A stretch of DNA of 64,000 nt from Chrysomallon squamiferum. Taxonomy: Eukaryota > Mollusca > Gastropoda > Neomphalida > Peltospiridae. The notes beneath the pieces are model-generated. The model had not been told where the DNA came from, did no database searches, and saw only the letters and a list, made by a program, of their open reading frames with translations. The stretch lies in assembly GCA_012295275.1 (NCBI GenBank), contig CM022678.1, positions 10,796,782 through 10,860,781 on the forward strand, read 5' to 3'. Position numbers and translations under genes: made by a program. How positions within the stretch are numbered: the stretch's first letter is position 1; each line of letters starts with the position of its first letter. Positions 55,991-64,000 of this stretch are shown here, in pieces.

Positions 55991-57349
55991 ACATTCATTC
56001 TACCTGTAACATCAATGGTGATCCTTACTTTTTGTTCATGTAAATCAAGTTATTTATTTTATTTTGTGCCTATACCATACTTCACAAGTAGTCTGTCTTT
56101 ACCTACTAAATAAAGAATGTAACAACACTGCACTAATAAATCATATATCCAATATCGCTACTCTCTGATGATATCGTACAATCAATGTTCGTTATTTAAC
56201 GATAATTTCTGTATCACTTGTAGTTTGTTAAGACTATTCATGTGTCATCGATGAATTCAAATATCAGATTCAATTAAATATTCAAAATATACTTTCATTT
56301 ATAATACAGAAGCAAATATACATGAATATAATGAAATGAAAATAAAAGTAGTTAAAATGACTTACTAGAAAACACAACGAGAAATCAGTTACTGTGTCTC
56401 TTTCGTTTATTTCTCAGTCAGATGTGTGTGTCTAGATCTGAGCTGTACTCGGTTTATATAAGACCAAACTCAGATCAGTTACGTGTGCGTCTAAGTAGAT
56501 GTTTGATTGTTACAGGTTTTAACTGATCACTGTTTCTTTGTGTCGTAATAGTTTACGAAGCTTCTGCCTTGTTTGTTACATAGTATATTGTTTATTGTTG
56601 TTGGCAGATCAGATTGTAAATTGTTTGTTTGTTCAGCTGATTGGTGATGTTGGCAGGTTGTAATTGAATATTATTTATCATTAGCAGGTGTTTTGTTTAA
56701 AGTGTAATGAGTGTCGTTCATTAGGGAGTGTTTTGTTACGAATATACTACGTTTGTCACTTTGACAGTAATTGCTTAAAATGCTGCTCATGCTCCTTTCT
56801 TTTCTAACTTGAATATGGAAAGTTTGCCGCTATGACTATATATATATAATCTAAACGGTCAATCCACAAAAGTGATAATTTATTTCAAAAATCTCCTGTC
56901 ATAGCAGTGATATGTAAAAGTAGACAAAAGGAGACTTGTAGAACAATATTTTCTTCATTTTCTACGTCATTGAAGACTGTAGAATCGATATAAGATCTTC
57001 TTCATGTTTTGGATTAAATTTTATCATTTAATTAGAGTGATGCGATTATTGAAGATTCACGAAATAAACGAAAATAATAAAATGTCTAACATTCAGTTCC
57101 TAACTATTCCTGTCTACTTTCAAGACTGCCTAAACTTTCAAAGTGCTACATAAAACCATTCCTGAACATCTATTTATCTATATTACGTTTGTTTGTGACT
57201 GTGTTCATCTATGTGTTTATATAACTTTATCTATCTGTATCTATTTGTAAATTCAGTTTGCACATAGACGAAATCGCCGTACATTTTAAGTTGAACAAAA
57301 TACTGCTTAACATGAATATATCAACTGAATATATCACTGAATAAATTAT
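55991..57349. other. Spacer between Z3 gene and X4 relic
   Basis: About 56,610-56,800 matches the sequence beyond the minisatellites of X1 and X2 (for example GGTGATGTTGGCAGGTT and ACGAATATACTACGTTTG), but no 37-bp minisatellite is present. A TATA-like GGTTTATATAAGACC lies at about 56,451 on the plus strand, flanked by near-palindromic AGATCTGAGCTG/CTCAGATCAG. I see no open frame that uses it. Confidence 0.45.
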
Positions 57350-57692
57350 CATTGCTTTTTACAAATTAAAGAGAAAAAAGTTAAAATGACAGTATATTAA
57401 ATATTATTTGCGTATTTTAGTTATTGTATGATTGTACGCCAATTGTCTGTGTGCAATCACTTCTGAGCTGTTTTAAATTATAACATCAACTGTCTCTTTT
57501 GTCTATAACACAAATGTTAATTAGTCGTCAGTTGAAAATCATTTGCAATGTTATGTCCTCCAAAGTAGCGTTTGTCATCAAATTAAATGTTCCATTGTGT
57601 ATATGGAATGGCATTAGGCGTGAATATTCGTCTATTTTTGTTTTAAATTTAGCATCAAAGGATGCATTTGGATTTATTGCCATATTTCGTTT

Positions 57693-57725
<33 letters not shown>

Positions 57726-57800
57726 TATATGTATAATGAAGAAGAGGTCGGAACTGATTATTACAATTTAATAAAACAGTCGTTTTAAAGAAGGTCGACT
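57350..57800. repeat. 3'-flank repeat R, copy 5 (unit X4)
   Basis: Contains a T30 run (57,695-57,724) not present in other copies that interrupts the shared open frame. Confidence 0.7.
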
Positions 57801-58329
57801 GCACATAAACATAGTAATAGGAATATGTTAGAACATTAGTAGTATTAGTGCAAATGCTAATAGTAAATACAAGCATGCATAATTATAAATACAAAAAATT
57901 ATCTGTACCAGTCCAGACGTACAGAATCAGAGACATACGTGCACACACTAACAGAAAACACCCTAAAATATATCGTAATCTGTTATTAGAGTAACAATGA
58001 ATTAATGACAGTTCAGATGACCTCTAATATCCAATGTCGTGATGTTGTAATAGTTGTAGGGGTAGCTAGAAACAGTAGCTGCAGTAGTAATAGTAATGCT
58101 AGGAGATAGAAATCTGAAATAGAAAATCATACTATTTCAGATCTGTTCTCTAGCAAACTAATCAAAAATCGTATTTGTAATTAACCTTTCTTAAGTGTTG
58201 TTTATTACAAAATATTATATTTCATGGTTGCTTTTTCTCTTCTATTTCATAAATTATCATCAATCATTATTCAAACGTATCTCATAAAAGTGGGACTTCG
58301 TGTGATATTTTAGATATCAGTTTCTTCGA

Positions 58330-58900
58330 AATATTTCACACGAACAAAACGTTTCTCACCGCTATGTATTTTCATGTGACATTTAAGAATATCTCTTCGT
58401 GAGAAACATTTTGCACAAACTTCAAATTTGAAATTTCACATTTAAAAAGGTTTCTCATTAGTGTAGTTCTTCATATGACTTTTTTTTTGAACATTTTCTA
58501 GATTTTGAAACATTTAAAAGGTTTCTTATCAGAATGAATGCTGAATAATTCTTCAACTTTTAGCTGCCATTTCTATTTTTTTAGAAAATCATCTTGCACA
58601 AACATCACATTTAAAAGGTTTCTCTACAGTATGGACCATCGTGTGATCTCTTAGATTTGAACTGCACGAGAAACATTTTGCACAAACATCACATTGAAAA
58701 GGTCTGTCACCAGTATAGCACTTCATATAGACGTTTTGAGAAACGTTTTTTACACACTTTACATTTAAAACGTCTGATAGTTGTTGTATGCAACTTCATG
58801 TGGATTTTTAGATTTGAACTCCATCAGAAAGATTTTTTTACAAACTTCACATTTAAAACGGTTTTTTCCAGTGTGTGTTTTCATGTGTTATACAATCGCA
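58330..58900 (-). pseudogene. Scrambled C2H2 zinc-finger pseudogene (unit X4)
   Basis: Fragments of the X gene lie out of proper continuity on the minus strand: finger pieces at about 58,590-58,890 (including CFSCSSNLR-like and a KRLYA-like piece), then a remnant of the X leader (GCAGCTAAAAGTTGAAGAAT, near 58,530-58,571) with its ATG lost, then further finger pieces down to about 58,340. Several deletions and frameshifts are present. It looks like two partial copies head to tail or one copy with large internal deletions. Confidence 0.75.
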
Positions 58901-58936
58901 CCTAAAAAGATAACAATTTTAACAGAATATAGTTTT

Positions 58937-58938
<2 letters not shown>

Positions 58939-58998
<60 letters not shown>
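58939..58998. repeat. TA dinucleotide array
   Basis: About 30 pure TA units at the high-coordinate edge of the zinc-finger cluster, followed directly by TAGTACACACGTGTACG. Confidence 0.95.
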
Positions 58999-59002
<4 letters not shown>

Positions 59003-59021
59003 ACACGTGTACGAAATGCTA

Positions 59022-59029
59022 TGACGTCA
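59022..59029. promoter_or_regulatory. CRE palindrome TGACGTCA
   Basis: Perfect CRE next to the TA array, in a stretch with more CpG than the cluster. No adjacent gene start is proven. Confidence 0.3.
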
Positions 59030-59237
59030 GAGTTACTCCCAAAAACAAAACGTTTCGACCTTTGCAGAATTTTCTACTCAATAATAGACATCTATGTATA
59101 CGAGGGATTGATTAAATGACATATATCCCCAAATTACTTTTAATAAACATGTAGAATTGATTGCATTATGAAGGCATACGTATTTAAACGTTTGTAAACA
59201 CCAATCAACGTTCGACGCTGCCATATTGGATTTCTAT

Positions 59238-59277
59238 CGGAAGTTTCCGTGAGCCCACGGAAATTTTTTAACTTCCG
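59238..59277. other. Nested inverted repeat (hairpin)
   Basis: Outer arms CGGAAGTT (59,238-59,245) and AACTTCCG (59,270-59,277) enclose inner arms TTTCCGTG (59,244-59,251) and CACGGAAA (59,256-59,263) with a 4-base loop AGCC. The outer and inner left arms overlap by two bases, so they are alternative foldings or a DNA-level palindrome. CGGAAGT is an ETS-like core. GCTGCCATATTGGA just before it resembles a YY1 site. Confidence 0.55.
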
Positions 59278-59669
59278 AATTAAATTATTTTACGTCCATT
59301 TTTCAGAACGTTTTATGATTTACACTGATAAAGATAAAGATGGTTGTTCATGTTACCAAACCACGATATCACGCGCCTTTTCTAACTACTTTTTCAACTT
59401 AATCAAACTTTTAAAACTGGATTATTTTTGTGTAAATGCGTGCATAATAAACTAAAATTATAATGCGGAATAAGATTAATGTATTAACTTTTGTACTTGT
59501 CAGTGTTCCCCCTCTCAGAACATTTAGGGATTGTTTGTACCCATTAAATCGGCGAAATTTCTTGAGTCTTTTCTGCGTGACGTAATTTGTGCCGTTACGA
59601 GTTATCGTTCCTGTTGGTCAATGTCATTTACATTATTACAGTGATTACTCGAAACGAAGCACCTTGATG

Positions 59670-59965
59670 TTGGTTTCAAACTGTAGCAGAATTCAACGAA
59701 AAATTCTTACATTTTATGAACCATGTCTTGATGACTGCCTGTTTCTTTGTTTGTTGTTGTTATTTCACATTTCTGACATTTACAAGAAAAATGGCGTACA
59801 TCCAGCGTTAAAGGCGATTCCGAGGGTTATCTCCCCCTCGCTCAACTTTGTAATATTTTCCTTCGAGATAAAGAGTGAACTCTAATATCGCAAGAAATGA
59901 TTTTAGTTCGTTGGATTGCTATAACCTGTTTCACTTCCTCTGATGGCAATAAAAACGAACCAGGC
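59670..59965 (+). repeat. Dispersed repeat D, copy 6 (outside the cluster)
   Basis: The most divergent copy, more GC-rich. It shares AACTGTAGCAGAATTC, GGGTTATCTCCCCCTCGCTCAA, CTAATATCGCAAG, GTTGGATTGCT and ATGGCAATAAAAACGAACCAGG, the counterpart of the TATA-like box. It could be the parent locus of the copies in the zinc-finger cluster. Confidence 0.5.
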
Positions 59966-60061
59966 GAATTATTCTGTCTGTGTGAAGTTATTTTTTTTAT
60001 ATAATTAGTATTATTACTTATTTTCATATTCGGATATGTAATATTACTTTTTGTTTATAGT

Positions 60062-60118
60062 TATTGTTATTATTATTGTTGTTGTTGTTACTGTTGTTGT
60101 TGTTGTTGTTGTTATTGT
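60062..60118. repeat. TTG/TTA trinucleotide array
   Basis: Mostly TTG units with TTA and CTG interruptions. Confidence 0.9.
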
Positions 60119-60330
60119 GGTTATTACACTTGTACCTGTCTTTAACAGCCCCCGAATTGAGCGGTATGTCCCTTAGATCAGCGGACACCTGTCGAACGCG
60201 GATGCGGACAGAATTTTTTTTTTTTTTTAAAGTATTATTCCACTGTTAAAACGAAGAGTCATAGCAGTTTGGATTTGTTTTCACCTGAATACATAATTTA
60301 GCTGTACAACAGTAGATTTATACGATATTT

Positions 60331-60447
60331 ATGAAAATGGCGTCGCCTATATCCTTCAATGCACGGTGGTTTCAAGAATATGCGAACTGGAATCGCCAAC
60401 GTCAATATCCCGAAAAACTGTGCGAGTTCAACCCGTTTGGCACATAA
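60331..60447 (+). CDS. Short coding-like ORF, 38 aa
   Basis: Two in-frame ATGs (60,331 and 60,337), the second in the strong context AAAATGG, lead an ORF of 38 codons that includes MASPISFNARWFQEYANWNR and ends EFNPFGT. Codon composition is far more GC-balanced than surrounding random frames, with several Trp, Arg and Pro. AAAATGGCG is also a YY1-like motif. I do not recognise the protein. It could be a small protein gene, an upstream ORF, or the start of an exon whose frame closes by chance. Confidence 0.3.
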   Translation: MKMASPISFNARWFQEYANWNRQRQYPEKLCEFNPFGT

Positions 60448-61224
60448 TTTTAATTCATCATCATTCAGTGCGTATTAACATTTCATAAAACACCGCGTCT
60501 TTTGATCACGTTTTAGGTGAGAAAGATGGTTGCCGCTGGCACAGTTCGGAGTTAAAACATAAATATACCTGATGCTAGTTATGTGTTTTGTTTACATCCA
60601 TCAGTCAACACGATATATCTTTGCAAATGTATTTTAGAGGGAAGCCGTGGTTGTTGTTACAGCAGTGCAAGGTCACGACAGATGCTGGTGTGACGGAGGT
60701 CAACGAAGATTGTAAAGATGTTCAAAAAAATAATAATAATAAAAAATTGTCTTTAATTTTTGTACCTCTGTTGAGAAGACACCTGCTGTATAGAGACACT
60801 TTTGCTCGGCCCCAGCATGTCCGTACAAGACAGGTTTCACTGTAATGTGTTTATCATCAACGTCGTCATCATCATTATTTATTTAACGCCTTTCTCATAC
60901 GGAGAATTTTCTATGGTCAGAACTACATACACGGGAATATGCTGGTTGTTCCCATCCGTAACAGCTACCAATCTATTCGATAATGAATGTTCTTTTTAAA
61001 AAAAATATTCATATAGAAAAATAATAATAATAAAAATCAGCTTTCACCAAAAGTCACCAAATATATATATACCTGTGATTGTTGGTCGCTGCTCTGCTTA
61101 TTAAAGAATTTAATTTGTGAAAAATTATCTCTGATGTACTTTATAACTCTTTCTTTTATTAATATCTTTATTCTGACGTTAAAAGAATAAATTCAGAGAA
61201 ATGCTTGTTTGTTTTTCTGTTGTT

Positions 61225-61225
<1 letters not shown>

Positions 61226-61257
<32 letters not shown>
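61226..61257. repeat. Poly-T run
   Basis: Uninterrupted T run of about 32. Confidence 0.95.
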
Positions 61258-61259
<2 letters not shown>

Positions 61260-61322
61260 TTTGTAGTAGATTTAGTACGCATTCTATGATTCTAAACTAT
61301 AAAAAAGTATGAGACAAAAATT

Positions 61323-61700
61323 AAATTACTACTACTATTGCTGCTGCTACAATTACTGCTACTACCACTACTATTATACTACTACTGCTACAGCTTATAC
61401 TACTACTACTACTACTTATATTACTACTACTACTGCTAGTACTTATACTACTACTACTATTAATAATAATAATAATAATAATTTATTTAATAATAATATT
61501 TAATAAATTAATGAATAACGATATAACAGAAACACCAACAAGATCGTCATAGTCAACAACACCAACAAACAACAACAACAACAATAAAATACTAATAAAA
61601 TTATAATAACAAGAATAATAACCATCATCTTTATTAACAACAACAACTACAAGAGCGACAGTAATAAGAATAGTAATTGTATTACTGTTAGTATTAGTAT
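61323..61700. repeat. ACT/AAT/AAC trinucleotide-rich region
   Basis: Degenerate ACT units (61,323-61,460), AAT (about 61,461-61,500), then AAC and AAT mixtures to about 61,650. All open frames (Tyr/Thr/Asn-rich) follow from the repeats. Confidence 0.85.
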
Positions 61701-62453
61701 CTGTAATAGTACTCGTAGTGGTAAAAATAACAGTAGTACTCTGTTGATGATCATAAGAGAGGAAAGTGCTTCAAGTGTGAGCGTTGTTGTTAAAAATAAG
61801 GGCTGTGGTTGGAATGGGTAAAACGAGAAATAGTCACTCCATTAAGAACGTATTATTATTAAAACATATCAGCTAAGTAAAATAACTCAGCTGAAGTTTT
61901 AGCATTAAAAAAGTGAAGAATGACTGAATAAATAATTGAATGAATGAAGAAATAACGAATGAATAACAGAATGAATTAAGTGAGAATGAACGAATGAATG
62001 AATGAAGGTTTATCGACGTTTTTGTGTTAGCCTACACGCATAACACTTGGTTTAATGATAATTTTACAGAACCAACCCGAAGCCAACGTTTTATACGCTA
62101 ATCTGTTAGCAGTAAGTTATACTTTATGTGCACCTACTCAGGGACAGGGAAAACACAAGCCACAGCCTTTCTAATAATAATGGTTATTGTCAGAACGGGA
62201 AAACAGCTCAGTGGGGACAGTAATGAGGACTGGTCCAGTGAACGATTACGGCATTTATATAATCATTCCCGATCTAACCAGTGGCTCAAGACTGATTTAG
62301 ATGTGAATAAAATACTTCTTCTTTCTTACACATCTCTGAAAACGTTATTTTGTTTCGTTTTGATTATCAATGTGTTATTCTTATTTTCTGTTATTTTATT
62401 ATTAATTTAGTTTAGCTTAACTTATCTTAGTTTATTTTTATTATATTTTATTT
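61701..62453. other. Intergenic stretch without recognised gene
   Basis: An AATG-like low-complexity stretch lies at about 61,920-62,007. The open frame 62,126-62,410 (MCTYSGTGKTQATAFLIIMV...) matches nothing I know and runs into AT-rich sequence. Confidence 0.4.
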
Positions 62454-62459
62454 TCTAGT

Positions 62460-62502
<43 letters not shown>

Positions 62503-62927
62503 TATAAAGGTTTCATTTCGTTTCGTTTCTTTCATTTCATTTTAAAAAAAAATTTTGTTGTTCTTTTAAAATGTATTTCGTTTCGTTTCATTGCTTTAAT
62601 TTTATTTCGTTTTTATTTTGAATTATTATTTTATTTTATTTCGTTTTGTTTTGTTTTTCTGCAGTAGGTCTCATTCAACAGATGATAAATTATTATTTGA
62701 ATTTTTTTATTTCAGTGTTTTATTTACCAAATTATTCAATACATTCTTAATACCAAATGTTATGCCTTCATTAAAAATATGATAAGAACCAGAGATGATA
62801 ATGATGGTAGTGGTAGTTGTAGTAGTAATCGTCGTCATCGTCATTGTAGTAGTTGTTGCAGTAAAAATAGCAAAATAGTAGTAGTAGTAATAACAAACAA
62901 AAACTTTAATAACGAAAGCAGAGCATT

Positions 62928-62963
<36 letters not shown>

Positions 62964-62972
62964 AACAACAAC

Positions 62973-63015
<43 letters not shown>

Positions 63016-63096
63016 CTAAGCAGAGGAAGAATATTTTATCGAGAATCTCACTTCATTCGTTCGTTCGTTCTTTCGTTCGTTCAGTCACTCATTCGT
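62454..63096. repeat. Series of microsatellites (TTTA, TTTCG, ACA, AAT, TTCG)
   Basis: A TTTA array (62,454-62,503), scattered TTTCG-type units (about 62,515-62,650), an ACA array (about 62,926-62,972), an AAT array (about 62,973-63,013) and a TTCG array (63,054-63,084). Confidence 0.9.
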
Positions 63097-63399
63097 TTAT
63101 TAGTTAACCAAACAGCTGATTTATTAATTCCTGTATATATATTTATATATGGTTTTTCTTTCTGTTCGATTTCTTAAAAACTAAAATACAGATAAACTCT
63201 AATTAGTGGCTACTACTTTAAGGCAATTAAGTTCTAACTGTCAGCCAGCAAACGTCAGAAACAGTTTAAGAAACAAACACACAAGTTAGTTGTGGGTGTC
63301 GACAAACAAAAGTCTGGGGCAATCGCGTATGACGAATACACAATGAGCAACAATTACAGACTGATGCACGGACAAAGGAAGTAGTTAAACGAAGCAAAA

Positions 63400-63758
63400 T
63401 TGTTTCACTGTTGTCTGCCACGAGGCGACGTCGAGTGAGCAGTTGTCACAGCAGACGTTACATGCTGGAGGAGCAGACGATACGTTTTAGAAAAAAAAAG
63501 AAAAAAAGAACGGCTTCTGATTGGCCGAAACATCAGTGTCTGTTCTGTGAGTTTGAGTTCACAATGTCACCCAGGTTTGTGTTTTTATTAATTGTCAGTA
63601 TAAAACGTGCGAACAATTCACGTTAATAGTCACTGGTAATGAGTTTTGTATTCACACAGCTTTGAGAAAATTCAGTCAGTTTTCGTCTTTCCCTTCTTTC
63701 CGTTTTGTTGTCGATATACTTTGTCTGTTTGCCCGTGTCACCTCTTCCAGTATTTACA
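63400..63758 (+). promoter_or_regulatory. Promoter / 5' UTR region of the terminal gene
   Basis: CpG-rich relative to the window (GAGGCGACGTCGAG, CAGACGATACG). It includes an ATTGGC inverted CCAAT box (63,519-63,524) and an initiator-like TTCAGTCAGTT (about 63,671), all upstream of a well-formed first coding exon. The transcription start is inferred only. Confidence 0.4.
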
Positions 63759-63845
63759 ATGAAACGAAAAGTAGATCAGAGTTTTGATGACGTCAGCACA
63801 AAAGCCAAGAGATTATCCGCCGACGGGGCTGGATTATCCCCACAG
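63759..63845 (+). CDS. First coding exon of an unidentified nuclear protein gene
   Basis: ATG at 63,759 (ACAATGA context) opens 29 codons: MKRKVDQSFDDVSTKAKRLS followed by ADGAGLSPQ. The exon ends exactly at a codon boundary in CCACAG|GTAAGT, a near-perfect splice donor, and the gene continues past the window. Upstream in-frame sequence to 63,705 is open, but the context of this ATG and the sequence character favour this start. MKRK and KAKR are basic clusters typical of nuclear localisation signals, so a nuclear RNA- or DNA-associated protein is likely, but I do not recognise the gene. A CRE palindrome (TGACGTCA, about 63,787-63,794) lies within the exon. Codon use and GC content differ clearly from the zinc-finger cluster. 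Confidence 0.6.
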
Positions 63846-64000
63846 GTAAGTCCACCGATTTTTTTTTCTTTTTCTTTCTATTACCTGTAGCTTTCTTCCT
63901 GAAGCCAAGAAATACACAGAAACAGGAAGCCGTCAGGTTTCTGCTTACCCAAAGCCAAAATAGCCATCATAACAAGATGTCTGCCTGGGTACATATATTA

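Noticed and set aside
59589-59885. 98-codon plus-strand open frame
   Set aside because: It lies over repeat D copy 6, and the other copies of the repeat do not keep the frame.
63705-63758. Upstream in-frame start for the terminal exon
   Set aside because: The extra 18 residues (MLSIYFVCLPVSPLPVFT) come from pyrimidine-rich 5' UTR-like sequence. The ATG at 63,759 has the better context and a more protein-like start.

Overview
The window looks like a molluscan, most likely cephalopod, nuclear genome. It is very AT-rich and full of microsatellites. Its coding content is dominated by a tandem cluster of intronless C2H2 zinc-finger genes, and it also carries THAP, Harbinger-like and L1-like transposon relics. 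Expansion of C2H2 genes is established for octopus, but the species here is an inference from gene content, not a match. No prokaryotic features, tRNA or rRNA genes were recognised.

Positions 1-15,750 hold a sparse flank. It contains a THAP-domain relic (8.0-8.4 kb), a decayed Harbinger/DDE_4-type transposase C-terminus (10.4-11.0 kb), a candidate three-exon gene for a 121-residue disordered protein (12.9-11.1 kb, minus strand, with an 83-nt intron), and an L1-like endonuclease relic (13.3-14.5 kb). Some isolated exon-like segments and many simple repeats fill the rest.

Positions 15,750-58,900 hold the main system: C2H2 zinc-finger genes, all on the minus strand. The block is built from three unit types, here called Z, X and Y, in the order Z1 X1 Y1 - Z2 X2 X3 Y2 - Z3 X4(relic). 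It is therefore a three-gene cassette of about 17-20 kb, tandemly duplicated, with one extra local X copy. Uninterrupted single-exon genes are X1 (20,150-21,157, 11 fingers), Y1 (24,809-25,708, 10), X3 (41,946-43,196, 14), Y2 (44,239-45,807, 18) and Z3 (55,150-55,812, 7 plus a partial finger). X2 (36,168-38,249) is a 24-finger array cut by three in-frame stop codons; its first 11 fingers remain open. Z1, Z2 and X4 are pseudogenes. X and Y proteins share a 19-residue leader and a conserved 5' flank. All units share related 3' flanks. None shows KRAB, ZAD, SCAN or BTB domains. The proteins are predicted nuclear DNA-binding factors that differ mainly in finger number, order and recognition helices.

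The X units carry, about 0.9-1.0 kb upstream of the gene, a long GA array and then a 37-bp minisatellite of exactly 18 (X1) or 14 (X2) units. The Y units carry a roughly 6-kb non-coding spacer duplicated nearly intact, with microsatellites of different length at matching positions. A roughly 300-bp dispersed repeat with a TATA-like box and a GGGGAGATAA core occurs six times.

Positions 59,000-64,000 leave the cluster. They show CpG-containing promoter-like sequence, a nested hairpin, a short coding-like ORF (60,331-60,447), more microsatellites, and a first coding exon with a clean splice donor (63,759-63,845, plus strand) of a gene that continues beyond the window.
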